Positions 48,365 through 58,208 of a stretch of 64,000 bases of DNA are shown in pieces. This stretch comes from Fusibacter_A sp965140735. Lineage in GTDB: Bacteria; Bacillota; Clostridia; Peptostreptococcales; Acidaminobacteraceae. The notes below the pieces were generated by a model that ran no database searches, was not told the DNA's origin, and saw only the letters and a list, made by a program, of their open reading frames with translations. The position numbers and the translations under genes are program-made. The number at the start of each line of letters is the position of its first letter. The first letter of the stretch is position 1. The stretch spans positions 2,790,001 to 2,854,000 of the forward strand of contig OZ223306.1 of the NCBI GenBank assembly GCA_965140735.1, in the 5' to 3' direction.

Positions 48365-50508
48365 TTATTCTCCACCTTTCAAAACCCTTATTGTATTCTG
48401 CTTTGAAACTATACGAAAACATATATATGATATCAAAAATTCAATAATAAAAATTAAAACGGTACAAATTACAACGTTACTTCTATCGAAGGTTTCTACC
48501 CCCTTTAACTTGCTTAAAAAAATAACAAGACTCACTAATACTAACCAACTGCTTATTTGATATATATAATATTTATAGAATTTATTAATAAACGTGTGAC
48601 CATGGATTGTCTTTATAAAAATAGTCTTCAAATTATTCCTTATAAAAAGATAAATATTTTGATGAATACACAGGATCATACAAGCTATCAAAAAGACCAT
48701 GCCCATAATCTGAAATGATATTATTTTCTTTGCATTATATATGTCTGCATTCATGGTATCATATAACGAGTATACTTCTGTGACATGCTTAGATAAATCT
48801 AGCAAATCCAATTTTGGCACCATATATTCTTGTATATCTATTTCCTTATCTATTAATATCTTAAACGGGTTACCTTGATAAGCAATTATTTTGTCGTAGT
48901 CTGAATCTACACCATTTGCTAATGTCAGTACTCTTACAAGAGATAAATCAATTAAATTTCCATTATCTATGTTTATATCAAAATTATAACTAAATAAACT
49001 TTGATTATCTTTTACCCAAATAATCTTGATATTTTGATTTGCAATTTTTTCTGCATCACCCTCTTTTGAAAATTGAAGATATTCTAGAATTTCTTTTTTT
49101 TGAGGTATGAATTTTTCATTTACCAAAACCGTGTATTCATTTTCAGTTTCTTCAACAAGTACTTTATTCCCTTTAATGTCATACACATCATTTTTTATTA
49201 GATAATTAGGATTTACAGTTGAATGCCTCTTAAATGCTTCTCTATCTTTGTATTCATCGTTATAAATATCCAAATGAAATCCAAAATCGGCTAAAATGCC
49301 CCCATCGGCATTTAATACAGTATATAATGCCTTCTGTTTTGCTCTATACTCTTCAGAAAAAAAATATTCTTTTGTTATATGACTGGCTTTAGGAATAATA
49401 TAATAATGTTTTGTCTTTTCCCAAAACCCATATGATTCGCTATATTGGGCTAAACTCATTTGAAATGACTTAAATGAATTTGACAATACGATTAAAATAA
49501 TGAGTGATAAAATCACTTTAAACATTATATTAAATATGAAAACAGATTCATCCTTCCTCATTTTTTTCAGTAAATCGACTATTTTTATATTCTTTAAATA
49601 TAAAAAAGGAACAGAAACGATTCCAAATGAAAAAAGCAATTCAAAAGTATATATTTTCACTATTTTTACTAAAAAATACACTGAATTCGTATTTATTTCA
49701 CCAAAGAATAGATAACATCCTATGAACGCAATAATAAGACTTGAAACACCCTGAAAAATTATAATGTTTTTTATATATTCAATCCAAATACTAATAGTTG
49801 AATACCCATTCAATTTTTTTACCGCAATTTTATTATAAGAATACAACATTTCATACAGTATGAATATGCAAAGCATGATATATTCTAGAAATATTATGAT
49901 TTCAAAGGGAAAAATATGTAAACCTAAGTTAGAACTCTCTTTTTTATAAATAGTTAGAGATGGGGTTCCATTTATAGCCTTTAGGAAATGATCTAAGTCA
50001 TTCAAATCTGCCAGTACCAACGTAAAATTACCACTCAATGCTACTTTATCATCTAAAACAGCGTAGAGTGGTTTAATCGTTAGATTATTATGCTTTCCAA
50101 AGCCCAATAATTTTCCGACTTGTAAGTCATCGTGCATTTTAGTAGTAGAAATATATTTTCCACTATTGAATTCCTCTTTATTAAAAAATCTACCTTCTTG
50201 CAATTTGATTTTTTTTCATATTCTTGATCGGTTAAATATACATATTTAGTATGATAGATTCTATTATCTATCGTTTTATCAAAAGTATAAAATAGATTAC
50301 CATTATACTTTTCAAGTAATGTTGCGATATCTTGATATACATTTTCTTGATCAGCATATGAGCTTGAAATAATCATTTCTTGGCTATTTGGACCCCGTTC
50401 CAAATTTAAAATACTTTGCTCATATTTGAACTCATCTGAATAATAAAGTATAGATATTGTCGATATTACTATCATTATTATAAAAATTTTTACTAACCTA
50501 TTCATCAA
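48365..50508 (-). pseudogene. Bacteriocin-associated FtsX-like membrane protein, frameshifted at A8
   Basis: Two overlapping frames make one protein of about 714 residues. The first (50080-50508) has an anchor helix and an exterior segment ending KYVYLTDQEYEKK. The second (48365-50203) continues with KLQEGRFFNKEEFNSGKYIS and has the rest: seven or so helices and two extracellular regions. The switch happens at eight A residues (minus strand, 50209-50216); one added A would restore the frame. The layout fits the bacteriocin-associated integral membrane family next to its ATPase. The gene may be phase-variable, corrected by slippage, dead, or misread at the homopolymer. Confidence 0.75.
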
Positions 50509-50619
50509 TTAAAACACCACCTATCTCTTTATCAGAATCCAATGTTTATAGAGCATCCCGACCATGCCTTACCGATTAAAAAATCCATCCTAAGATCAAA
50601 CAAATTACTTATATATTTT

Positions 50620-51417
50620 TTACTTGCTATCGATGGGATTTAAAAAAATTACCCATTCATTTCTAATTACTTCATCTGAAAAATCCTTTAATCGAATACT
50701 ATGATCATCAATCCAGTCAAAAGAATCTACCCTATACTCAAATTCCGTAAGAAAAGGCATATATTCTTGAATTTCAAAGCTATTCAAATTAAATACAACC
50801 ATTTTACTATATTTAACAACCTTCTCTTCTGAATTTTGATAGATCGAAAATACCAACGCCATGTTATTAGAATCTTTGGATACCTTACTTTCATCAAAAA
50901 TACAAGAATAAGCTATTGTCTTTACCCGATCAATTAAATATTGCTTTTTATCAAATCGAACTAACACAAAAGAAGCATTCTTAACTGCCGAGTCATAGTT
51001 CACTAGAATATACAGATATCTTTCGTCATTGTATAAAACTATAGGGTTGATACGCTCTATTTGATTCCTTTTAAGCAGTACCTCATTTTGCAATTCTATC
51101 AAAATTGATTGTTTTATTTCTGGAATTTCCGCTAAATTAAGTTTGTAACTTTTATTTTCATATGTAACTGTTTTAATGTATGCTGTATTAATAAGTTCCG
51201 ATTCTAGCTGTTCTATCTTTTGACTTAACAAATTATATTCTTCTTCAAATTCAGTCTGCTCAGACTGAATTTCATCCTCTAAATGCTTTTCGCTAGACAC
51301 TACTTTTTCATAAGTACCACTCAAATCATTATATCTTTCTGTAAGTGTATAATAAGCATTCATAAAAAATATCAGCAAAATGATCGGTATTAAAGAAAGC
51401 CACTGTCTCATTTTCAT
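50620..51417 (-). CDS. Membrane-anchored coiled-coil protein
   Basis: A 265-residue protein: anchor helix at residues 4-20, coiled coil ~30-85 (KHLEDEIQSEQTEFEEEYN, LLSQKIEQLESEL), then a beta-rich exterior domain that looks like a single-blade or propeller-like fragment (RYLYILVNYDSAVKN; VVFNLNSFEIQEYMPFL). ATG 51417 with GGAAGGA upstream. Same strand as the ABC/FtsX pair, with a 112-base gap; possibly an accessory or immunity protein (inference). Confidence 0.6.
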   Translation of the reverse strand: MKMRQWLSLIPIILLIFFMNAYYTLTERYNDLSGTYEKVVSSEKHLEDEIQSEQTEFEEEYNLLSQKIEQLESELINTAYIKTVTYENKSYKLNLAEIPEIKQSILIELQNEVLLKRNQIERINPIVLYNDERYLYILVNYDSAVKNASFVLVRFDKKQYLIDRVKTIAYSCIFDESKVSKDSNNMALVFSIYQNSEEKVVKYSKMVVFNLNSFEIQEYMPFLTEFEYRVDSFDWIDDHSIRLKDFSDEVIRNEWVIFLNPIDSK

Positions 51418-51553
51418 ATACGTTTCCTTCCATATTATAATATTTAAGGACATATTTATAATCTACTTACAACCTATCTTACACTATTAAATCAATTAGA
51501 TATATAAAAACATGTCATTAAAATATCTCTGATGCCAAGTTATGCGCTTCCAC

Positions 51554-51589
51554 TAAAAAAACTCTTCGTATGTCTCGAAGAGTTTTTTA
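51554..51589. terminator. Bidirectional terminator before the GntR gene end
   Basis: AAACTCTTCG/CGAAGAGTTT arms around a seven-base loop with A-run before and T-run after. It ends the recycling operon on the minus strand. Confidence 0.8.
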
Positions 51590-51602
51590 TCTCGTATATG
51601 CA

Positions 51603-52313
51603 TTATTTCCGAATCGCCCGATAGCTAAACTTGTACCTATCTCCACGATAAAATGCTTTCGTGTATTGAAGTGGAACGCCATTATCGAGAAATGTGGTGG
51701 ACTTGATTAAAAGCAGTGGATCATTTTCTTTGATCTCAAGATATTCCGCTGTCTTTTCATATGCTAACACCGCTTCAATCGTTTGATCGGAATAAGCTAT
51801 TTTTAAGCCTCTATTTTCAAGATCCACAAACATTGAACCATTCAAGTCTTCTTGATTGAGTTCAGGTGTGAAGTGATAGGATCTGAACACAATCTCGTAT
51901 CCCCAAGCTTCATCATCTGCATAGCGAATACGCTCAATTTCATAAACAGGTTCATTTAATGTAATGTTCAGCTTTTTAGCAATATGCTCTGTAGCTTTAA
52001 TGGTCTTCATAGAGAGCACCACGGAATGAGGTCTCATCCCGCTGATCTCAATATCCTCTGTGAAACTGGTCAATCCAGACCGACCTTTAATCATCTTCTG
52101 GTCCGAAACATAAGTGCCGCTGCCTTTTTGCCTGTATAGATAGCCTTCACTGACAAGATTATTGATGGCCTGTCTCACAGTCATGCGTGTCACTTTAAAC
52201 ATTTCACAGAGTTTGCGTTCAGGATAAATCGTTTCATTATTTTTAAAAGTACCATTCTTAATATTTTTCTTTATAAAATCTTCAATAAGGACGTACTTAG
52301 GTACCGTTGCCAT
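51603..52313 (-). CDS. GntR/HutC-family regulator (UTRA domain)
   Basis: A 236-residue regulator: winged helix (residues ~5-65, YPERKLCEMFKVTRMTVRQAINNLVSEGYLYRQKGSGTYV) and UTRA ligand domain (~85-235, RIRYADDEAWGYEIVFRSY; DPLLLIKSTTFLDNGVPLQYTKAFYRGDRY). Such regulators sense sugar phosphates such as GlcNAc-6-P or MurNAc-6-P. It is the last gene of the recycling cluster. Start ATG 52313 (AGGTGAT upstream) is preferred to 52346. Confidence 0.88.
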   Translation of the reverse strand: MATVPKYVLIEDFIKKNIKNGTFKNNETIYPERKLCEMFKVTRMTVRQAINNLVSEGYLYRQKGSGTYVSDQKMIKGRSGLTSFTEDIEISGMRPHSVVLSMKTIKATEHIAKKLNITLNEPVYEIERIRYADDEAWGYEIVFRSYHFTPELNQEDLNGSMFVDLENRGLKIAYSDQTIEAVLAYEKTAEYLEIKENDPLLLIKSTTFLDNGVPLQYTKAFYRGDRYKFSYRAIRK

Positions 52314-52361
52314 TTGATCACCTATTTTCTTTTCATTTTCATGCATTTCTTACTCTATAAA

Positions 52362-52649
52362 TTATAAGTAAACACCCCTGCCCCACAAGAAAGCAATTAA
52401 AGCGAATACTATACTGATCTTAACGGTCCTCAAAACCGTTTTTTTTGTAAAAGCTTCTTTGAGCTCAATCTTTGCGATAATAAAACTTACCCAAATACTA
52501 CATAGGATACCATTTGAGATCACACTGGTCAAGATCGGATTCAAACCACATGTTGAAGTCAAAAGTGAAGCAATCATATTGATGATCGAAAAACCAAAAA
52601 TCATCAATATAGCGCCTCTATAAGAAAACTTAAAAGGTTGAGCTGACAT
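52362..52649 (-). CDS. Small three-helix membrane protein in the recycling operon
   Basis: A 95-residue protein with three hydrophobic helices (13-32, 40-58, 73-92) and a Lys-rich loop. ATG with GGGGG upstream overlaps the anmK 3' end by 20 bases. Family not recognised; the position implies a link to cell-wall sugar recycling. Confidence 0.6.
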   Translation of the reverse strand: MSAQPFKFSYRGAILMIFGFSIINMIASLLTSTCGLNPILTSVISNGILCSIWVSFIIAKIELKEAFTKKTVLRTVKISIVFALIAFLWGRGVYL

Positions 52650-53790
52650 TTAATCCCCCTTCAGTAACGTTGCCAAGAATTACATAAGCTTCTGCACCAG
52701 TGGCACTCTTCACATTGGCAGGACAACCGTGAAGTCTTTCATTTCCCAAAATTGCAAAGGCCAAAGCTTCTTTTGCAAATGATGAGAAGCCATATTTTTC
52801 AAGGGTTGTAACCTGAGTGTTGGGTAAAGATTCACTCAAATACTCGAGCAGTGTTCTATTATAAGCACCGCCACCACAGACGATCACTTCGTCCACATCA
52901 TAAGGCACATCTAAATATGCCATAGCCATAGATTTTGCTGTAAAAGCAGTTGCCGTGGCAATCAAATCATCTGGACTTATCTTTATTATTTCAGCCTGTT
53001 CTATAATGCGTGCGACAAACTCAGCACCAAACATTTCTCTTCCAGTTGATTTAGGCCCTTTTATTTTGAAAAAGGGCAAGGACAACCACTGCTCTAATAA
53101 GCTCTGATCCACATTGCCAACATGAGCATGTGCCCCATCTTGATCATATGCTTCACCATAAAAATGCATACAAAGTGCGTCCACAACCATGTTGCCAGGA
53201 CCTGTATCAAATGCTAAAAGGTCCTCTAATAATCCATTTTTCTTGAGAATAGTCGTATTGGCAATGCCACCGACATTATGTAGTGCGATTGTTTTATCTG
53301 GATTTCTAAAAAGAAGTGCATCCACATAAGGCACTAAGGGCGCACCTTCACCACCTGCCGCCATATCCATACCTCTAAACCCCGAGACCACTTTAGTCTT
53401 ACACTGATGTGCGATTATACTGGGTTCTCCCAGTTGAAGCGTGGAAGCAAAATAAGGCAGTTCTGCTTTAGGCAAATGATAAAGCGTCTGACCATGTGAT
53501 GCTATGAACTCAAGTTCACTTGTCTCTATACGATTTTTTTTACAAATGGATTGAACAGCACTTGAAAAGACATGCCCAAGTTCAAAATTCAAACTGCAAA
53601 TAGATTTTACACTGGAAGTTTCAATCGCCATATTCTCACTAATTTTAGCTTTCAAAGATGCTTCAAGTGCATAACATTCAAAATCAATCACTTTGAACTT
53701 TGTGGATTCACCACTGCCCTCAATCTCTATTAAAATAGTGTCCACGCCATCCAAGCTTGTACCACTCATAAGACCAACTGCCTTTTTCAT
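52630..53790 (-). CDS. anmK: Anhydro-N-acetylmuramic acid kinase
   Basis: A 386-residue ASKHA kinase with the diagnostic N-terminal GLMSGTSLDGVD, FASHGQTLYHLP, HNVGGIANTT and DTGPGN motifs. It opens 1,6-anhydroMurNAc and phosphorylates it to MurNAc-6-P. ATG 53790 (GGAGG eight bases upstream) is used; the GTG at 53799 is an alternative. In this cluster it sits beside MupG and a GlcNAc/MurNAc kinase. AnhydroMurNAc implies use of lytic-transglycosylase products. Confidence 0.94.
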   Translation of the reverse strand: MKKAVGLMSGTSLDGVDTILIEIEGSGESTKFKVIDFECYALEASLKAKISENMAIETSSVKSICSLNFELGHVFSSAVQSICKKNRIETSELEFIASHGQTLYHLPKAELPYFASTLQLGEPSIIAHQCKTKVVSGFRGMDMAAGGEGAPLVPYVDALLFRNPDKTIALHNVGGIANTTILKKNGLLEDLLAFDTGPGNMVVDALCMHFYGEAYDQDGAHAHVGNVDQSLLEQWLSLPFFKIKGPKSTGREMFGAEFVARIIEQAEIIKISPDDLIATATAFTAKSMAMAYLDVPYDVDEVIVCGGGAYNRTLLEYLSESLPNTQVTTLEKYGFSSFAKEALAFAILGNERLHGCPANVKSATGAEAYVILGNVTEGGLNVSSTF

Positions 53791-53795
53791 GGGGT

Positions 53796-54791
53796 TCACC
53801 TCCTATTTTCGCCATATATATATTCATTGTAAAGATATAAACCACCCTCGCAAGCATCCACGTCAAGACAATTAATAACGACTTCAAATTTATTTTCTTG
53901 TTCTAATAGGTTCTGCTCTGCACAAATCAGTTCATTATATGAGCAAAGCACTTCTTTCATACGCGTTTTAATGCGCTCAAAATACGAACTGTTATTTTGA
54001 ACCATACCACCAACTAACTCTATTTGTAGTTTTGAATTTTCAGATGTAATGTCGCTGAAATCACGTTCTAAAAACTGGCCCTGCTTCAATAGCATCATCG
54101 TCAAAGCTGCAAATAGATCTATTTGTTTTTCAATCACTGGTGTGAGCGCCTCTTCCACTTCCCATTCAAACACTTTTTCTGCTAAAGATGCCAAGAGTGC
54201 TTTAGGGGATCTATATACAATTTCTTTAATGTCCTCTAATGTCTCAAGTTTAAAGTATTCAATCACCTTATCGGCAAGTGTATACGCCCCTTCATAAGTT
54301 CTATGGATGGCTTCTTTGAGCGTTTCTACAGCGAGCACATAACCAGACCCTTCATCTCCCAAGATATGACCATAGCCACCCATGCGCAACCATTTGCCAT
54401 CTACTCGTGTCAGCAGAGCTGATCCAGTCCCCAAGAGCCCTAAAATACCATCGCTTCCTCTAAAGGCTGCATAGTAGCTAAGTGTCAAATCATCTACCAG
54501 AATCATGTGAACATCCCTTAAAAAAGCATTTATCTGACTTTGAATCGAATCTTTAAGCAACTTTTGTACACTGGCTTGAGCACTCCCTGCAATTCCTAAA
54601 ACAATTGCTTCTGGTGGTTCTTCAAGGGTCAAGGCTTTTAAGACTTCTACAATATGATCCATACTGAGCTTTAAATCTACCATGGGATTTGAAAAGCCAG
54701 CAGTATGTTCCTCAAGCAAGCGTCCAGAAAGCGTATAGGTACAGCCTTTCGTCTTCGTCCCACCACCATCAAGTACAATGATATATGCCAT
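53796..54791 (-). CDS. BadF/BadG-type N-acetylglucosamine/muramic acid kinase
   Basis: A 331-residue ASKHA kinase: LDGGGTKTKG at the N-terminus, VDDLTLSYYAAFRGSDGILGLLGTGSAL, GYGHILGDEGSGY. Same family as clostridial MurK, which phosphorylates GlcNAc and MurNAc at the 6-OH. Overlaps the start of anmK. MurK is likely but GlcNAc-only kinase is possible. Confidence 0.85.
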   Translation of the reverse strand: MAYIIVLDGGGTKTKGCTYTLSGRLLEEHTAGFSNPMVDLKLSMDHIVEVLKALTLEEPPEAIVLGIAGSAQASVQKLLKDSIQSQINAFLRDVHMILVDDLTLSYYAAFRGSDGILGLLGTGSALLTRVDGKWLRMGGYGHILGDEGSGYVLAVETLKEAIHRTYEGAYTLADKVIEYFKLETLEDIKEIVYRSPKALLASLAEKVFEWEVEEALTPVIEKQIDLFAALTMMLLKQGQFLERDFSDITSENSKLQIELVGGMVQNNSSYFERIKTRMKEVLCSYNELICAEQNLLEQENKFEVVINCLDVDACEGGLYLYNEYIYGENRR

Positions 54792-54825
54792 GTTTGATTC
54801 TCCTTAAAATATATTAGAGACAGCT

Positions 54826-55920
54826 TTATCTATTTGTAAGTACAAACTTTTGCCAAGGTTTAATGAGATCAAGCAAAAAGTGTTCTGCCTCTCTAATATG
54901 CCCTACTACGCTTGACTTCCCTGAGTTTGGCATATCAGTAAGTGCAATTTGTAACTCACCAGCATAATGCCCATATGCGCTGGATTCAATAATGACATCA
55001 CCACGTTTTATATCTACAGGATTTATGAGTTCAAATGAATGTCCTCTGTATTTTACTCTGGACTGAGTGGAACGAATCAAATGTTCAGACACATCTCCTC
55101 TGTTAAAATGTAAGGTTTCGAGTACAATTTTACGTTCAATTTCTGGCAGTCCCTCCACGAGTTCAACCTCAAAAGAAACCAGATCTCGCCTAAGTTTTCC
55201 AATAGATTTAAGTTCAGCCTCTGATGCATAACAGTTCGAGATAATGACGTCATCTATGAGTCCATTCATACTAATATAGTGTTTAACTTGGATGTCTATA
55301 GGTAATTCTCGATGACAGTCCAGTGTAGGCAAGCCATCGGTTACAGGCCAAGGTCCAAAACTCCCTTCTACCTGTGATGTCACAAAAGCTGCCGTCGTGA
55401 GACCGTATTTTTTAAAATGTGCTGTACACGCCATAAAATGCGACAATTTTAACCCACTAAAACGATGCGGGTAAAAGTTATGACATCCGATTAATTTGTC
55501 TTTATTAGGCATATAATTCATGATTGTGTCCACATAATGTGTATCATTGCTCATATTGATTTCAATGAGAAGCCCCTGTTCGTTAAAAGTCATCAGTGCC
55601 TCTTCACTGCCTGAAAATCCCATATCCAGTCTAATCCCATGTGCTCCAATTTCTTTGAAGAAAGAGAGGTCTTTATAACTGATATTCAAATCTTTAAAAA
55701 CACTTGGACTCACATCTGCGATGACGAACATGCCCTTCTCAGCAGCATAGTCATTAATGGTTTTAAATTCACTCACGATTTTATCAATTTGCGTCCGATC
55801 TACGCTCAATAAACAAGTAAAAATGCGATCAAAACCGTTTTCAGCAGCTAGATCAATATAAGCTTTCATTTCTTCTAAATTGCTTTTTTCAGGATATATA
55901 GAGATACCTAATTTTCTCAT
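54826..55920 (-). CDS. mupG: MupG-type 6-phospho-N-acetylmuramidase (DUF871 TIM barrel)
   Basis: A 364-residue protein of the DUF871/MupG family: GISIYPEKSNLEEMKAYIDLA at the start, GIRLDMGFSG near 115, HNFYPHRFSGL near 155, and a C-terminal cyclophilin-like domain (NRGDVSEHLIRSTQSRVKY; IKRGDVIIESSAYGHYAGELQIAL). Characterised MupG cleaves MurNAc-6-P-GlcNAc into its two sugars inside the cell. Start ATG 55920 overlaps the EIIA stop by four bases. Confidence 0.88.
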   Translation of the reverse strand: MRKLGISIYPEKSNLEEMKAYIDLAAENGFDRIFTCLLSVDRTQIDKIVSEFKTINDYAAEKGMFVIADVSPSVFKDLNISYKDLSFFKEIGAHGIRLDMGFSGSEEALMTFNEQGLLIEINMSNDTHYVDTIMNYMPNKDKLIGCHNFYPHRFSGLKLSHFMACTAHFKKYGLTTAAFVTSQVEGSFGPWPVTDGLPTLDCHRELPIDIQVKHYISMNGLIDDVIISNCYASEAELKSIGKLRRDLVSFEVELVEGLPEIERKIVLETLHFNRGDVSEHLIRSTQSRVKYRGHSFELINPVDIKRGDVIIESSAYGHYAGELQIALTDMPNSGKSSVVGHIREAEHFLLDLIKPWQKFVLTNR

Positions 55921-56246
55921 TTTTGGCCCCCACATTTCTCTTCCATTCTTCTATAGAGTTTGATAAATTTTTCTGCCATATTGAGTTCTGTCATGGCGGT
56001 CATAAGATGATCCTGTGCATGCACTAAGATGATATTAAATGCCACATGATCACCCTGTGCTTCAGCATGAATCATTTCAGTTTGGAACTTATGTGCTTCG
56101 CCGATGGCTTCATGGCCTTCTTTTAAAAGTGCATCAGCCTTTTCAAATTCACTCTTTTCAGCTGCTTCAATGGCTTCATAAGCAAAACCTCTTGCATTTC
56201 CCGCATTTGAGATGATCCCAAAGATCACCATTTCATTTACTTCCAT
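55917..56246 (-). CDS. PTS EIIA component, lactose/cellobiose family
   Basis: A 109-residue all-helical protein: IISNAGNARGFAYEAIEAAEK at the start and NIILVHAQDHLMTAMTE with His76, the usual phosphorylation site, and the Mg-binding Asp. Works with the EIIB and EIIC genes upstream. An ATG at 56231 is an alternative start. Confidence 0.93.
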   Translation of the reverse strand: MEVNEMVIFGIISNAGNARGFAYEAIEAAEKSEFEKADALLKEGHEAIGEAHKFQTEMIHAEAQGDHVAFNIILVHAQDHLMTAMTELNMAEKFIKLYRRMEEKCGGQK

Positions 56247-56494
56247 CTTTATATTACGGAGATTCTAGAATTTATTACTGTCATCAGCTCTGCTGAATCT
56301 CCTTCTCCTTTTTATAAAATAATGACATTCTTTATAGACGTGATCCCTATTAATCGCTTTCGCCAGACTTCTCGCAAAGTTTTTACCCTGCGAGAAGCCA
56401 TAGACGAAAACAGGTCCTACAAACTAACGTTTTTCGGACAATATTTAAGCTCCATTATACGATATTTTGGGGGGTATAATGAATTGTAAACGGA
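56247..56494. other. Intercistronic region with stem-loops
   Basis: A 248-base gap inside the PTS genes. It contains CTTCTCGCA/TGCGAGAAG (56367-56396) and a looser GGAGATTC/GAATCTCC pair (56270-56315). No gene is visible. A catabolite-repression-like site TGTAAACGGATTAA (56485-56498) matches cre at 12 of 14 positions but overlaps the EIIC stop. It may be an RNA processing or expression-tuning region. Confidence 0.5.
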
Positions 56495-57760
56495 TTAACT
56501 TTCCTCTGTTTCAAGTGCCAATTGCTTATTGTCATAAATTCTAAAGAACGGATAGTATATCACCATTGCAATTACAATCCCAATGACATTGAGTACACTG
56601 GCACGCCAATCACCACCTGTGGCTACAAAAGCGCCAATAGGTCCTGGAAGTGTCCACGGTGCCATTATAAAAGGCCTTGCAACTAGATGAAGTGCCATAG
56701 CGGTATAACTGACAATGGCAAGTACAACTGGTGCTAGGATAAACGGTATAATTAAAATTGGATTGAGTACGATTGGTGCACCAAAAATTAAAGGCTCATT
56801 GATGTTAAATAACCCTGGTGCAAGTGCTGTTCTACCAAGCGATTTACTATAGACAGATTTAGAAGCAAATGCCATCAACAGAACCAATCCAATCGTAGAA
56901 CCGGCACCACCAATCCATATGAACCACTGATAAAATGGTTCTGGTGCGATATGAGGTAATGGCAGACCTTCTGCTGCTGCTTTCGTATTGGCATCCAGTA
57001 ACACAGTCCAGATCGGTCTAGCCACTGAACCCACCACAGAAGCCCCATGAATCCCAGCTGACCAAAATAATGTAATGAGGATTACTGGTACAAGAACACC
57101 GAAAAGCGTATCTGATGTAGTTACAAGTGGTGCCATGACTTTGGCAATAAAACCATGCCAATCAAAGCCAAATATAAAAGTAATGAAAGTCATCAATACA
57201 ACCACAACTGCGGTTGGTGTCAACGCTTCAAATGATCTTGCCACAGATGTTGGTACTTGTTCTGGCATGGAGATCTTAAAATTAGATTTATAGACAAGTC
57301 TCATAATTTCAACTGCTAATATAGACGTTATAATTGCAACAAACATGCCTGCACCACCCAAATTTGCCATAGGGAGTGCCCAACCGATGCCCTCGGCAAC
57401 TTTTGGCACCATGGTCATTAAAAATGCAACCACTGCTAGGTTGGCACCTGATACACCATCTAGATCATAGGACTTTGATAAGCTGTATCCGATGCCCCAG
57501 GCGGCATATAGTGACATGATATACATGGTTAAACGATATGGTAAAAGGATTGTGACAATGTTTTCTTTTGCCCAAAGTGCAAGTGCAGTATCAGCAGGCA
57601 CTGGCGGAAATGCAATAATTAGAAAAAAAGAACCTACAACGATAATTGGCAATGTTGCCACAATACCATCTCTTATAGCACGTAAATGTCTCTGTTCAGC
57701 AAGTTTAGCCATTGGTGTGGAAAACTTTTCGTCTAACCACAGCATGATTTTCTCCATCAT
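56495..57760 (-). CDS. PTS EIIC component, cellobiose family
   Basis: A 421-residue membrane permease of the lactose/cellobiose PTS: N-terminal DEKFSTPMAKLAEQRHLRAIRDGIVATLPIIVVGSFFLI, ten helices, and the substrate-site motif LAPGLFNINEPLIFGAPIVLNP near 330. Imports and phosphorylates a disaccharide with EIIAB. Context suggests MurNAc-GlcNAc or chitobiose-like cell-wall sugars rather than cellobiose. Confidence 0.93.
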   Translation of the reverse strand: MMEKIMLWLDEKFSTPMAKLAEQRHLRAIRDGIVATLPIIVVGSFFLIIAFPPVPADTALALWAKENIVTILLPYRLTMYIMSLYAAWGIGYSLSKSYDLDGVSGANLAVVAFLMTMVPKVAEGIGWALPMANLGGAGMFVAIITSILAVEIMRLVYKSNFKISMPEQVPTSVARSFEALTPTAVVVVLMTFITFIFGFDWHGFIAKVMAPLVTTSDTLFGVLVPVILITLFWSAGIHGASVVGSVARPIWTVLLDANTKAAAEGLPLPHIAPEPFYQWFIWIGGAGSTIGLVLLMAFASKSVYSKSLGRTALAPGLFNINEPLIFGAPIVLNPILIIPFILAPVVLAIVSYTAMALHLVARPFIMAPWTLPGPIGAFVATGGDWRASVLNVIGIVIAMVIYYPFFRIYDNKQLALETEES

Positions 57761-57828
57761 TTGGTGTTACCTCCTCTTATGAATGTTGCGTGTTGTATGT
57801 TGTGTGTTCTACATTTGTGTATTGCCAT

Positions 57829-58149
57829 TTACGAGTTTACTTTCTCCATGATGTAATCAAAAAGTTTTTTCACGATTGGATCCATAGGTGCATACATATT
57901 AGGCGGTATTTTCTCCACAATTAAACCTTCAAATTGAGCACATGACTCTTTAATCACGTCAAATCGATGCCTAATCTGTGGGGCTACCAAAAGCATATCA
58001 TATGGCTCTGTTTCAAGTTGTCTTAAGTACCCAGAAGTACCAAAAGCATTTACTGTCATTTCTACACCATTCTTTTTAGAAATTTCCTCTAGTTTTTTTG
58101 CGGTCATCGTAGTGGACATCCCACCCGCACATACGAACATAATTTTCAT
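57829..58149 (-). CDS. PTS EIIB component, cellobiose family
   Basis: A 106-residue protein with phospho-Cys7 in MFVCAGGMSTTM and the usual VAPQIRHRFDVIKE segment. Start ATG 58149 (GAGGAGGCAG upstream) chosen over 58167. Partner of the downstream EIIC. Confidence 0.92.
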   Translation of the reverse strand: MKIMFVCAGGMSTTMTAKKLEEISKKNGVEMTVNAFGTSGYLRQLETEPYDMLLVAPQIRHRFDVIKESCAQFEGLIVEKIPPNMYAPMDPIVKKLFDYIMEKVNS

Positions 58150-58208
58150 AATAAACTGCCTCCTCATATGGTTAATTAATGGGTTCTTTTAAAAAGATTA
58201 GAATGGCT

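Noticed and set aside
56485..56498. cre site as a firm regulatory call
   Set aside because: It matches 12 of 14 positions but overlaps the EIIC stop codon and has no promoter nearby; kept only as a remark.
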